The translations under genes were made by a program, and so were the position numbers. Below the pieces are notes generated by a model. That model searched no databases and was not told where the DNA came from. It worked only from the letters and a program-made list of their open reading frames with translations. 5,136 bases of DNA from assembly GCA_021805585.1 (NCBI GenBank), contig JAJZEY010000271.1, positions 1-5,136 on the forward strand. Direction: 5' to 3'. Source of the stretch: Planctomycetota bacterium. Lineage in GTDB: Bacteria; Planctomycetota; Phycisphaerae; WQYP01. This document shows positions 1 through 5,136 of this stretch, one piece after another; within the stretch, counting starts at the first letter, position 1; every line of letters starts with the position of its first letter.

Positions 1-1050
1 ATCTTCACTCAATAATTTTGTCCGCACAGCCCTTCGCGAAGCGTTGAATAAGTAGGACGGCGAGGGGGGATGCGTCAGCCCCTGATCCTTGGCCAGCCAA
101 TCTTCGCCGCGTAAAAAACTCCATCGGCGGCCGCCGTTGGCGCTCCATGCAATTCCGTCGTCGGTTGCAACCCATGCGGTCCCATCGGGCGTTACAAGAA
201 GATCGTTCAATAAATTGCCGGGAAGGCCGTTGCCCCGGGGAGTTAACGGCGGGGCCTCGACAAACCCGCTTTTTACTATCTTCCACCTCCCATATCGGAT
301 GGGGCCATTTAATTTGTGATGGCGAAGCGCTTCGCGATCTTTTGGGATGGGGCGGCTTATGGCCAATCCATCGCAGCCTGTGGCCGCATAGACCCGCCCG
401 TGCGGCCCAAATGCGACTTTCCAAATGTCATCTGAAGGCAATCCCCCGGTCACGGTATAATAAATCCATTGGCCAACAATTTTGTCCTTGCCTGATTTGC
501 CGCCTATCTCATAGCGAGATATGCCGCTATTTGTACATATCCATATGCTTCCATCCAAGGAACTGACTTTTATTGAAAAGACGTGCTCGCCAATCGGTCC
601 GGCCCGTTCATCACGCCGTTTATCCGTCAACAGGCCGTAGCGCTGCCAATATTTTCCGTTAAATACCGCAACCCCATGGTTCAGTGTGCCAGCCCATATC
701 CGACCTCGTGAATCACAAGCCAATGCCTCCACCGTGCTGTCGTCCAGGCCTTTGCCGGTTGTGAACTGGGTCCACGGAGATTGCGATATCTGATTCGGAT
801 TGAATCGGTAAACGCCATGGCCTTCCGTGCCGACCCAAATATTTCCAGCTTTATCGTCACAGAGTGAAACAACGAAATGCGCGGGGCAAGCGGCTATAGT
901 TGAGCCGCCGAATTTCCCGTCGGCCATCAGCTTGGGCCCTGCGTTCGCGAAAGCGACGAGAATCATTACCAATCCGGATAATCGGGGAATCGCCACCTTC
1001 CGCCACGAATCGTGGATCGCGGGGCCTGATTTCCGGGCATGGGAATTCAC
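1..1050 (-). CDS. Secreted Reg_prop-type beta-propeller protein, C-terminus beyond the window
   Basis: The minus frame is open for 350 codons from a GTG at 1050 to the window edge, with no stop inside. Residues 17-37 form a signal peptide: basic residues (WRK, R23), a hydrophobic core (LVMILVAFA) and an AxA-like site FANA before G38, so the rest is probably exported. Five degenerate repeats of the form D-x-x-G-x-I-W-V-G-T-x-x-x-G-V follow, at about residues 65-84 (IWVGTEGHGV), 113-131 (IWAGTLNHGV), 164-181 (IWICTNSGIS), 215-232 (VYAATGCDGL) and 287-303 (AWVATDDGIA). This is the blade motif of two-component-regulator propellers (Reg_prop). Linkers such as TTGKGLDDSTV and TGGLPSDDI are typical of that family. 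Known family members are sensor domains of hybrid histidine kinases or stand-alone secreted propellers. Any transmembrane, kinase or other C-terminal domain would lie left of the window, so the role (ligand sensing or extracellular binding) is open. The start was chosen because GGAG lies 8 bases upstream. The coding frame is confident; the function is only at fold level. Confidence 0.85.
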   Translation of the reverse strand, partial: MNSHARKSGPAIHDSWRKVAIPRLSGLVMILVAFANAGPKLMADGKFGGSTIAACPAHFVVSLCDDKAGNIWVGTEGHGVYRFNPNQISQSPWTQFTTGKGLDDSTVEALACDSRGRIWAGTLNHGVAVFNGKYWQRYGLLTDKRRDERAGPIGEHVFSIKVSSLDGSIWICTNSGISRYEIGGKSGKDKIVGQWIYYTVTGGLPSDDIWKVAFGPHGRVYAATGCDGLAISRPIPKDREALRHHKLNGPIRYGRWKIVKSGFVEAPPLTPRGNGLPGNLLNDLLVTPDGTAWVATDDGIAWSANGGRRWSFLRGEDWLAKDQGLTHPPSPSYLFNASRRAVRTKLLSED

Positions 1051-1091
1051 AATTTGCGCTCCAGCGAACCGAATCCACGCACAGTTTCCAT
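1047..1091 (-). CDS. Possible short leader ORF overlapping the propeller start
   Basis: A 14-codon reading frame (METVRGFGSLERKL) runs from ATG at 1091 to TGA at 1047-1049. The stop overlaps the GTG start of the propeller gene in the form GTGA. A strong Shine-Dalgarno sequence, GGAGGA (1092-1097), touches the ATG directly, which is too close for normal initiation. An in-frame GTG at 1080-1082 is 10 bases from the GGAGG core and would give an 11-codon version. The overlap would suit translational coupling, but a frame this short can arise by chance and there is no conservation evidence. Low confidence. Confidence 0.2.
   Translation of the reverse strand: METVRGFGSLERKL
1059..1062 (-). promoter_or_regulatory. 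Ribosome binding site deciding the GTG start of the propeller gene
   Basis: On the minus strand GGAG stands 8 bases before GTG (1048-1050). The next in-frame ATG (964-966) lies inside the hydrophobic core of the signal peptide and would destroy it. The in-frame GTG at 994-996 would remove the W-R-K part of the basic n-region. The 1050 start is therefore preferred. Confidence 0.6.
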
Positions 1092-1132
1092 TCCTCCGGT
1101 CAGAGGGCCTGAAGTTTCATCGTACCGGTCGG

Positions 1133-1163
1133 ATTATATCTTACCGCCCCCCCCCTATGTCAA
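1133..1163 (-). promoter_or_regulatory. Sigma-70 promoter of the propeller gene with a G-tract in its spacer
   Basis: Read on the minus strand, a perfect -35 box TTGACA (1158-1163) is followed by a perfect -10 box TATAAT (1133-1138). The spacer is 19 bases, 2 longer than the 17-base optimum, and contains nine consecutive G. Transcription would begin near 1126 and give a leader of about 75 bases before the GTG start. Both hexamers match consensus at 6 of 6 positions and the orientation and distance fit the gene, so the promoter call is good. The strength is uncertain because of the long spacer. Confidence 0.75.
1147..1155. repeat. C9/G9 homopolymer tract inside the promoter spacer
   Basis: Nine C on the plus strand (nine G on the minus strand) lie between the -35 and -10 boxes of the minus-strand promoter. 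Runs of this kind are prone to slipped-strand mispairing. A change in tract length would change the hexamer spacing directly: losing two bases would give 17. The tract may also be miscounted by sequencing, so the exact length should be treated with care. Confidence 0.8.
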
Positions 1164-1167
1164 GCCA

Positions 1168-1173
1168 ATTATA
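1168..1173 (-). promoter_or_regulatory. Second TATAAT upstream of the propeller promoter
   Basis: On the minus strand a second perfect TATAAT lies 35 bases upstream of the -10 box at 1133-1138, just before TTGACA. No recognisable -35 hexamer is found 16-18 bases further upstream. It may be an AT-rich upstream element, a weak alternative promoter, or chance. Confidence 0.25.
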
Positions 1174-1354
1174 GCTCGTTACCGATCTTTTAAGGTGATT
1201 TGCCGGAACAGGCGGTGTATGGCGCGCCGTCCGGGAGCAAGGGATTATGACGGGCAAGTGAGGGTTGAGCGCGTTAACTGGGTTTGCGGATATTCCGTCC
1301 ATCCCCCGTTGGCACGAAAAATCAGGCGGCCTGAACGGCTTCCTGCCCGGCTGT

Positions 1355-1394
1355 GCCCTGACCGCAAATGCCAGGGCGGGCGGTTGCCCTGCCC
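1355..1394 (+). other. Two competing GC-rich hairpins in the leader region
   Basis: GCCCTG at 1355-1360 can pair with CAGGGC at 1372-1377 (loop 11). GGGCGGGC at 1374-1381 can instead pair with GCCC-T-GCCC at 1386-1394 (loop GGTT, one bulged T). The two structures share bases 1374-1377 and exclude each other, and GCCCTG occurs twice (1355-1360 and 1386-1391) as the alternative partner. T-rich stretches follow at 1416-1420 and 1427-1431. This geometry resembles an attenuator, but no family is recognised and the GC-rich context makes chance pairing likely. Confidence 0.3.
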
Positions 1395-1532
1395 GACAGA
1401 AGGCGGCCGAGATAGTTTTTCGCCGATTTTTCAGACCAGGACCGGGCGCATGTCTTGGGAATCGCCGTTGCGGGCCACCGCAGGCCGGCGTAACGTGTCG
1501 GGCAATCCATTGGGGGTTAAGATTTTATCCTT

Positions 1533-1558
1533 CACTTGCGGCGGGGACGCCTGAAGTG
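1533..1558 (+). other. Hairpin with a GGGA loop just upstream of the FtsB-like gene
   Basis: CACTT (1533-1537) pairs with AAGTG (1554-1558), and GGCG (1540-1543) pairs with CGCC (1548-1551). The two helices are separated by a 2x2 internal loop and closed by a GGGA tetraloop of the GNRA type. The nine-pair stem ends 30 bases before the ribosome binding site at 1589-1593. It could be a regulatory or stabilising element in the mRNA leader. There is no T-run, so it is not a typical terminator. Confidence 0.35.
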
Positions 1559-1600
1559 CAGAATAGCAGCGCAGACCACTGGCTGCTGAAGGATGATTTC

Positions 1601-2131
1601 ATGCGTCGTTACCGTCATACCCCGGCCGTACTGACACTGCCTTTTGTATTCGGCGTCGGTGCGCTGACCTGGGCGGCGCTTTTTGCCGCATTGGCCATTG
1701 TGGCCGCGGTAATTCTGGCTCCCGCCGCCGCCAATCTTCATCAGGCGCGCGTGCAGCGGAATAATCTGCAAGCGTCGCTGGCGCTGCTGAATGAAAAAAT
1801 ATCACAGGATCGGCGACTGCTGCATCTTGTGGCCACCAATCCGGTCATTCTTCAGCGGTTGGCTGATCGGCAGTTGGATGTCGTCAACCCCACGGAGCAG
1901 GTTCTTCCGCTGGGCCGAATTGCCCATCCGCGTGATGTCCAAAGCCTGATCGATGAAACTCTCAAGCCGGTAAATCCGGCACCGGTTCCCCCCGTTCCGT
2001 GGTATCTGGCGGCAGCCCTGAACCCGGTCACGCGCACCCCGCTTATTCTGGCCGCCATGGCCGGACTTGTCTTCGCCTTCCTGCTGGATGTGCGGCGCGT
2101 AAAGCGACCGGATGACATTGCGACTGTTTAA
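1601..2131 (+). CDS. Two-pass membrane protein with an FtsB/DivIC-like coiled-coil region
   Basis: The product is 176 residues. The start at 1601 follows AAGGA (1589-1593) with a 7-base gap. The same frame is open further upstream to 1265, but that part looks non-coding. A basic N-terminus (MRRYRH) leads into a long hydrophobic stretch at about residues 9-43, then a polar helical segment at about 44-76 (leucine-spaced, Q/R/N/E-rich) that looks like a coiled coil. Next comes VATNPVILQRLADRQLDVVNPTEQVLP at about 78-103 (N80, P81, R90, P97, E99). It resembles the stretch after the coiled coil in the septum formation initiator family (FtsB/DivIC), whose members read roughly D/N-P-x-x-I-E-x-x-A-R-x-x-L-x-x-x-x-P-x-E. 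A proline-rich linker (122-133) precedes a second membrane segment (about 146-162) and a basic tail (VRRVKRP). FtsB is normally about 100 residues with a single membrane segment, so this is at best a divergent or extended relative. Known FtsB/DivIC act in the divisome; that role here is inference. Confidence 0.8.
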   Translation: MRRYRHTPAVLTLPFVFGVGALTWAALFAALAIVAAVILAPAAANLHQARVQRNNLQASLALLNEKISQDRRLLHLVATNPVILQRLADRQLDVVNPTEQVLPLGRIAHPRDVQSLIDETLKPVNPAPVPPVPWYLAAALNPVTRTPLILAAMAGLVFAFLLDVRRVKRPDDIATV

Positions 2132-2322
2132 GGTCGCAACGATATTCACGCTTGCGGATTCGGCCTATGCGGCGGCGGTGCGGCCCATCAATATTTTCGC
2201 AATCCGCCCAGTCGCGGCCCCCAGCCTGTTGCAGGCCACTTCCCGCACACCAGCTATTCGTCGGCTATAATCAGGACGGTGTTTTTCGCAGTGTTTCTCC
2301 CGGTTTGCAGGATGCCTCGTGC
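2132..2322 (+). other. Spacer between the FtsB-like gene and the transporter gene
   Basis: These 191 bases hold a long-range inverted repeat, GCGGATT (2154-2160) with AATCCGC (2201-2207), and an inner GGCC pair (2162-2165 and 2182-2185). There is no T-run to make a convincing terminator. A -10-like TATAAT lies at 2266-2271. The transporter frame is open back to 2152, but the translation there (RIRPMRRRCGPS...) shows no transporter character. Confidence 0.4.
2266..2271 (+). promoter_or_regulatory. Candidate -10 box for the transporter gene
   Basis: TATAAT matches consensus fully and lies 51 bases before the chosen ATG (2323). It would place the transcript start near 2278. The -35 is poor: CGCACA at 2244-2249 with a 16-base spacer matches only the last three consensus positions. 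If real, it rules out the far-upstream start at 2152. Confidence 0.4.
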
Positions 2323-4338
2323 ATGAAGTCCAGTCGTCAGCGGTTTAAAGATTTTCGCCAAAAGTTCCGTCAGGGTTTGCTTAAGGGAGACCGGCTTTCC
2401 GACGCCCAGGACCACCGGGAACCGCCACCGCAAATGGGCGGCCGCCACGCGCCTGTTTCCATGGAAAAGCATGAATTTAAATACACACGCCGTCAGCTAT
2501 TCCGGCAATACCGCCAGATTCTGCGCGGCTACTACGGTTCCGTAGTGGTACTGATTGTGCTGGTCATCATGGGAGCCATAGTCGCGCTGGTGCCGCCGCT
2601 GGTTCTTAAACTGGCCATTGATTATGTCTTCCGCAGCCGTCCGCTCCCGTTTCCATCCCAAATGCTTCCGCGGCAGGCGGCCGCTCGGATGGCGCACTGG
2701 CTGGCCGCGGCCCCTTCGCACGGCCTTGCAGCGCTGGTTATTGTGTTGCTTGTCGCCGAGGCCGTCTCGGTTATTTCCCAGTGGGTGCGCGTGCTGGCCA
2801 TCCGCCGCCTTAATTACAAACTTGCGGCCACATTGCGTCAGAAACTCCATGCGCATATCGCAAGCCTGCCCCTGGCCCAGATCGCCGATTACCGTACTGG
2901 CGGCATTATCAGCCGCATTATGAGTGATACGGATCAGGTAGCCGGCGGCGTGCAGAATGCGGTCGTGAATCCCATCGGCGCATTGATCCGCGTGGCCTGC
3001 ATTCTGCTTATTCTGATTGCCACAAACTGGAAACTGTTTCTCTCCGCGGCGGCGCTTATTCCGCCGGTCATTCTTATTCATTACCTGATATTCCGCCGCC
3101 TGCGGCCGCTGTGGCGGAATATTCAGGATGATCGCAGCACGCTTTCATCGCGCGTCAGCGATATGTTCGCCGGCATTCGCGTGGTGCGCAGCTTCCGCCG
3201 GGAACGCAGTGAATTCACCGAGTTCGGCGTTCGGCAGCACACCATGGTGCGCAAACAATATTACACCTCCCTGCTGGGCCGTCTGCTTATGACCGGCTGG
3301 GCGGTGTTTGTGCCCACCATGGCCATTGTCATTTTATGGTATGGCGGCAACCTGGTGCTGGAACATAAATTAACGCTTGGCAGTCTGGTCATGTTCCAGA
3401 CCTACGCCCTTATGCTGCTTGGCCCGATCACCCAAATGCTTGATTCCCTTCAGGCGCTTCAGCAGAATCTTGGTGCCCTGGACCGCGTGTGTGATGTGCT
3501 GGCCCAAAAACCGGATATGCCCGACGCAGCGGATGCCCGGGCACTGGACAATTCCATTCCAGAGCTTGAACTTCGCGGTGTCGGCTTTGGCTATCGGCCC
3601 GACCAAACCGTTCTTGACGATATCAATCTGCGCATTGAGCCGGGTGCCACCGTGGCGATCGTAGGCCCTTCAGGCAGCGGCAAAACCACGCTGATTAACT
3701 TAATCGCGCGGTTTTACGATGTTCGCAATGGCCATATATTGTTAAATGGAACGGATATCCGGCACATTCGCCTGGCCGATTACCGCCGCCTGTTTGCCAT
3801 GGTGCTTCAGGATGTTTATTTATTTGACGGCACCGTGCGGGAGAACATCGGTTTTGGCAAACGCCACGCAACCGCCGACGACATTCTGTCCGCCGCCCGC
3901 AAGGCCAATGCCGACGAATTCATTACCGCACTGGAAAAAGGATACGACACACAGATTGGAGAACGGGGCGTTAAACTTTCCGGCGGCCAGAAACAACGCA
4001 TCTCGATCGCCCGGGCCATCCTGGCCGATCCGCGCATTTTGATTCTGGATGAAGCCACAAGTTCACTGGACACCCAAAGCGAACGCCTGATACAAACCTC
4101 GTTGGATGATCTGATGCGCAGCCGCACCACGCTGGTTATTGCCCACCGATTAAGCACCATTATTCACGCGCGGCGGATTATTGTGCTGGTGGATGGCCGG
4201 ATTGTGGAAACGGGAACGCACAATGAATTGCTGGAAAAACGCGGCGTCTATCATGCCATGTTCACCCAGCAGTTCGCGCAGCGAAACGACCCGGCCCTTG
4301 AAAAAATAAACTGGGACCCGGTGGGTGCCCCGTCCTGA
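2323..4338 (+). CDS. ABCB/MsbA-type ABC exporter half-transporter (fused membrane and ATPase domains)
   Basis: The product is 671 residues, probably a homodimer in the cytoplasmic membrane that uses ATP to export a lipid, drug or other hydrophobic substrate; the substrate cannot be read from sequence. The membrane domain spans about residues 70-375, with likely helices near 74-101, 134-158, 212-234, 236-258, 318-342 and 350-372. The nucleotide-binding domain is intact: A-loop Y424, Walker A GPSGSGKTT (448-456), Q-loop Q496, X-loop TQIGERG (543-549), signature LSGGQ (552-556), Walker B ILILDE (572-577) with catalytic E577, D-loop SSLD (580-583) and H-loop H608. Typical family length is about 580 residues; the excess is mostly a charged N-terminal extension (about residues 1-68, starting MKSSRQRFKDFRQKF) with no predicted membrane segment. 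The start at 2323 is chosen because AGGA (2309-2312) lies 10 bases upstream, a TATAAT lies at 2266-2271, and the in-frame sequence before it looks non-coding. The ATG at 2461 (MEKHEF) is an alternative but lacks a ribosome site. Family is very sure; start is moderately sure. Confidence 0.95.
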   Translation: MKSSRQRFKDFRQKFRQGLLKGDRLSDAQDHREPPPQMGGRHAPVSMEKHEFKYTRRQLFRQYRQILRGYYGSVVVLIVLVIMGAIVALVPPLVLKLAIDYVFRSRPLPFPSQMLPRQAAARMAHWLAAAPSHGLAALVIVLLVAEAVSVISQWVRVLAIRRLNYKLAATLRQKLHAHIASLPLAQIADYRTGGIISRIMSDTDQVAGGVQNAVVNPIGALIRVACILLILIATNWKLFLSAAALIPPVILIHYLIFRRLRPLWRNIQDDRSTLSSRVSDMFAGIRVVRSFRRERSEFTEFGVRQHTMVRKQYYTSLLGRLLMTGWAVFVPTMAIVILWYGGNLVLEHKLTLGSLVMFQTYALMLLGPITQMLDSLQALQQNLGALDRVCDVLAQKPDMPDAADARALDNSIPELELRGVGFGYRPDQTVLDDINLRIEPGATVAIVGPSGSGKTTLINLIARFYDVRNGHILLNGTDIRHIRLADYRRLFAMVLQDVYLFDGTVRENIGFGKRHATADDILSAARKANADEFITALEKGYDTQIGERGVKLSGGQKQRISIARAILADPRILILDEATSSLDTQSERLIQTSLDDLMRSRTTLVIAHRLSTIIHARRIIVLVDGRIVETGTHNELLEKRGVYHAMFTQQFAQRNDPALEKINWDPVGAPS

Positions 4339-4498
4339 TATGGGCCAGCGTCACGAACGGGTTGAATCATGCACCGGTTGTGCGGATTGCCGGTAGGGTG
4401 ATCACCATACGCTTTGAAATACAGTTGCAAATCGCCATCGGCGGCCAAGATGAGCGCCCCCGCAACTTGCTAACGGGCAACGACTTGCATTGTGTAGT

Positions 4499-4518
4499 TA
4501 AATATGCGTAAATATGGG
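4499..4518 (+). repeat. Tandem 10-base repeat TAAATATGSG x2
   Basis: TAAATATGCG (4499-4508) is followed directly by TAAATATGGG (4509-4518). The copies differ at one base and the period is about one helical turn. It sits in the AT-rich part of the spacer, about 90 bases before the lipoprotein start. It could be a regulator binding site or part of a promoter. Confidence 0.45.
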
Positions 4519-4525
4519 CAGGTAT

Positions 4526-4539
4526 CGATAGAACTATCG
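4526..4539. promoter_or_regulatory. Possible operator CGATAG-AA-CTATCG
   Basis: Perfect 6-base arms (CGATAG 4526-4531, CTATCG 4534-4539) flank two A. The symmetry and the place, next to a tandem repeat and 68 bases before the lipoprotein start, suit a dimeric regulator. No known regulator motif is recognised. Confidence 0.35.
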
Positions 4540-4549
4540 GCGGAACCAG

Positions 4550-4570
4550 CGCCGGAAAGATCGTCCGGTG
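4550..4570 (+). other. Leader hairpin before the lipoprotein gene
   Basis: CGCCGGA (4550-4556) pairs with TCCGGTG (4564-4570), including one G-U pair, around a 7-base loop. It lies 37 bases before the start codon, within the likely mRNA leader. It lacks a T-run. Confidence 0.3.
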
Positions 4571-4607
4571 TCTGAATGTCGGCGCCGAATTTGTCGGAGA
4601 CTTGCCC

Positions 4608-5072
4608 ATGAAACGTCTTTTGGCTCTGTTACTGGTTCTTTCGGGAACAATCGCGGTTGCCGGCTGCGGCCCGCGGGTAAGCGGTCTTAATGAAACCCAG
4701 CTTGGCCAGGCCATGGCCCAGCAGAGCAATCAGGGCGAGCGCAAGGCGGCAGCGATGGAACTCGGCCGCCGTGGCGGGTCGGAATCAGAAAGCATTCTGC
4801 TGCAATATTTAAATGATCCGAATCCGGATGTTCAGATAAAAGTCATGCACGCGCTGGCGGTGTACATGTACGACCGTCATGCCGCGCCGCAAATTGCCGC
4901 GCTCATGTTCAGCCCGCATCCGTCGGTGGCGCGCAAGGCTATTTCATGCCTGAAGCATCTGGATTACGCGGCCGCCGTCGGGCAGTTAAAACACCTGCGT
5001 GACACCTCGCCGCGGCCGAGTGTGGTGCGAGCCGCACAGAACGCCATTGTTTACTTTCGCCGCCATGGGTGA
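4608..5072 (+). CDS. Small HEAT-repeat lipoprotein
   Basis: The product is 154 residues. GGAG (4596-4599) lies 8 bases before ATG 4608. A TTG six bases earlier is in frame but would leave only 2 bases to the ribosome site, so ATG is chosen. Residues 1-20 form a lipoprotein signal: MKR, a leucine-rich core, and lipobox VAGC with lipidated cysteine C20, followed by G21 rather than an aspartate retention signal. After a short linker, three or four helical HEAT/PBS-type repeats follow at about 43-70, 73-102, 104-131 and 136-152. They show the usual D/P-x-x-V-x-x-x-A pattern (NPDVQIKVMHAL, HPSVARKAISCL, RPSVVRAAQNAI). Such repeats are protein-binding scaffolds, so a membrane-anchored adaptor or assembly role is likely, with partner unknown. 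The gene lies 269 bases after the transporter gene on the same strand and may have its own promoter. Lipoprotein and HEAT calls are sure; the function is not. Confidence 0.9.
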   Translation: MKRLLALLLVLSGTIAVAGCGPRVSGLNETQLGQAMAQQSNQGERKAAAMELGRRGGSESESILLQYLNDPNPDVQIKVMHALAVYMYDRHAAPQIAALMFSPHPSVARKAISCLKHLDYAAAVGQLKHLRDTSPRPSVVRAAQNAIVYFRRHG

Positions 5073-5079
5073 GGCCACC

Positions 5080-5121
5080 CGCTTCACGTGATCAAGCGAA
5101 TCGCCGGCGGAAAATGCCGGC
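5080..5121 (+). terminator. Hairpins after the lipoprotein gene, possible terminator
   Basis: Two small hairpins follow the stop codon: CGCTT (5080-5084) with AAGCG (5094-5098), and GCCGGC (5103-5108) with GCCGGC (5116-5121) around a 7-base loop. The expected T-run is missing before the window ends (only TTATT at 5131-5135), so intrinsic termination is doubtful. They may be Rho-dependent or mRNA-protecting structures. Confidence 0.3.
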
Positions 5122-5136
5122 AATGCGGTGTTATTC

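Larger units (their letters stand above)
1051..1600. other. 550-base non-coding region between divergent genes
   Basis: This region separates the minus-strand propeller gene from the plus-strand FtsB-like gene. Its left third holds the propeller promoter with its G-tract and the mRNA leader. Its right two thirds hold GC-rich inverted repeats but no clear plus-strand promoter; the best pair is a weak TTGAGC (1265-1270) with GATATT (1289-1294), 18 bases apart. Open frames cross the region, but their translations are low-complexity in character (rich in R, P, G, C), lack a ribosome site at their start, and show no recognisable domain. The length is large for a simple promoter region, so an unrecognised leader RNA or small RNA is possible. 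Confidence 0.6.
4339..4607 (+). other. 269-base spacer before the lipoprotein gene, with palindromes
   Basis: No gene is supported here. The stretch contains a weak hairpin (ACCGG 4373-4377 with CCGGT 4390-4394), a perfect 10-base palindrome GGTGATCACC (4397-4406), a 10-base tandem repeat (4499-4518), an inverted repeat (4526-4539), a leader hairpin (4550-4570) and a second 10-base palindrome TCGGCGCCGA (4579-4588). Base composition turns AT-rich around 4490-4535, as expected near a promoter, but no good -35/-10 pair could be found. No T-tailed terminator follows the transporter stop. Confidence 0.5.

Noticed and set aside
5..424. Minus-strand frame of 139 residues and plus-strand frames over 89-566
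   Set aside because: They are arginine/proline/serine-rich shadows of the propeller gene, which reads cleanly in another minus frame with five repeat motifs.
1201..1260. Possible signal-recognition-particle RNA, suggested by CCGGGAGCAAGG
   Set aside because: The conserved GGAAGCA-type core and the long pairing arm are absent.
1265..1600. Upstream extension of the FtsB-like reading frame (112 residues)
   Set aside because: The extension has no ribosome site at its start, an R/G/P/C-rich random-looking translation, and overlaps the hairpins. A good ribosome site serves the ATG at 1601.
2152..2322. Upstream extension of the transporter frame from 2152
   Set aside because: No ribosome site, non-family sequence, and a TATAAT box inside it. 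ATG 2323 is better supported.
2497..3081. Long minus-strand frame (194 residues) opposite the transporter membrane domain
   Set aside because: It is a by-product of codon bias opposite a confidently identified gene; the translation is H/R/N/Q-rich with no domain.
4251..4448. Minus-strand frame containing AADGDLQLYFKAYGD, briefly considered as a pilin-like fragment
   Set aside because: It overlaps the transporter 3' end, starts only at TTG without a ribosome site, has a stop just upstream, and carries no membrane segment or recognisable motif.
4367..4729. Minus-strand frame of 120 residues antisense to the lipoprotein start
   Set aside because: It runs through the lipobox region of a well-supported gene and shows no domain or ribosome site.

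Overview
The window looks like chromosomal DNA from a moderately GC-rich, Gram-negative-type bacterium. The evidence is a lipoprotein signal, Sec-type signals and an MsbA-like exporter. The mix of a secreted regulator-propeller protein, a HEAT-repeat lipoprotein and long non-coding gaps would suit the Planctomycetota/PVC group (for example Phycisphaerae-like bacteria). That is only an impression from gene style; there is no rRNA or marker gene to fix the taxonomy.

Layout: positions 1-1050 (minus strand) hold the N-terminal 350 residues of an exported beta-propeller protein of the Reg_prop type, which runs off the left edge. It is followed by a 550-base divergent non-coding region (1051-1600). 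On its left side this region holds a consensus-quality sigma-70 promoter for the propeller gene, whose -35/-10 spacer contains a run of nine G (C9 on the plus strand). On its right side it holds GC-rich hairpins upstream of the first plus-strand gene. Three plus-strand genes follow. The first (1601-2131) encodes a two-membrane-segment protein with a coiled coil and an FtsB/DivIC-like (septum formation initiator) stretch. The second (2323-4338) encodes a complete ABCB/MsbA-type half-transporter with all nucleotide-binding motifs intact and a basic N-terminal extension. The third (4608-5072) encodes a small HEAT-repeat lipoprotein.

The plus-strand genes are separated by 191 and 269 bases. A perfect TATAAT lies just before the transporter, and palindromes lie before the lipoprotein gene, so they may be separate transcription units rather than a tight operon. 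All four products act at or beyond the cytoplasmic membrane, but nothing in the sequence proves that they work together. The most interesting signal is the G-tract inside the propeller-gene promoter. It has the architecture of a phase-variable promoter of the kind known from Neisseria porA. No mobile element, CRISPR array, tRNA or rRNA was seen.
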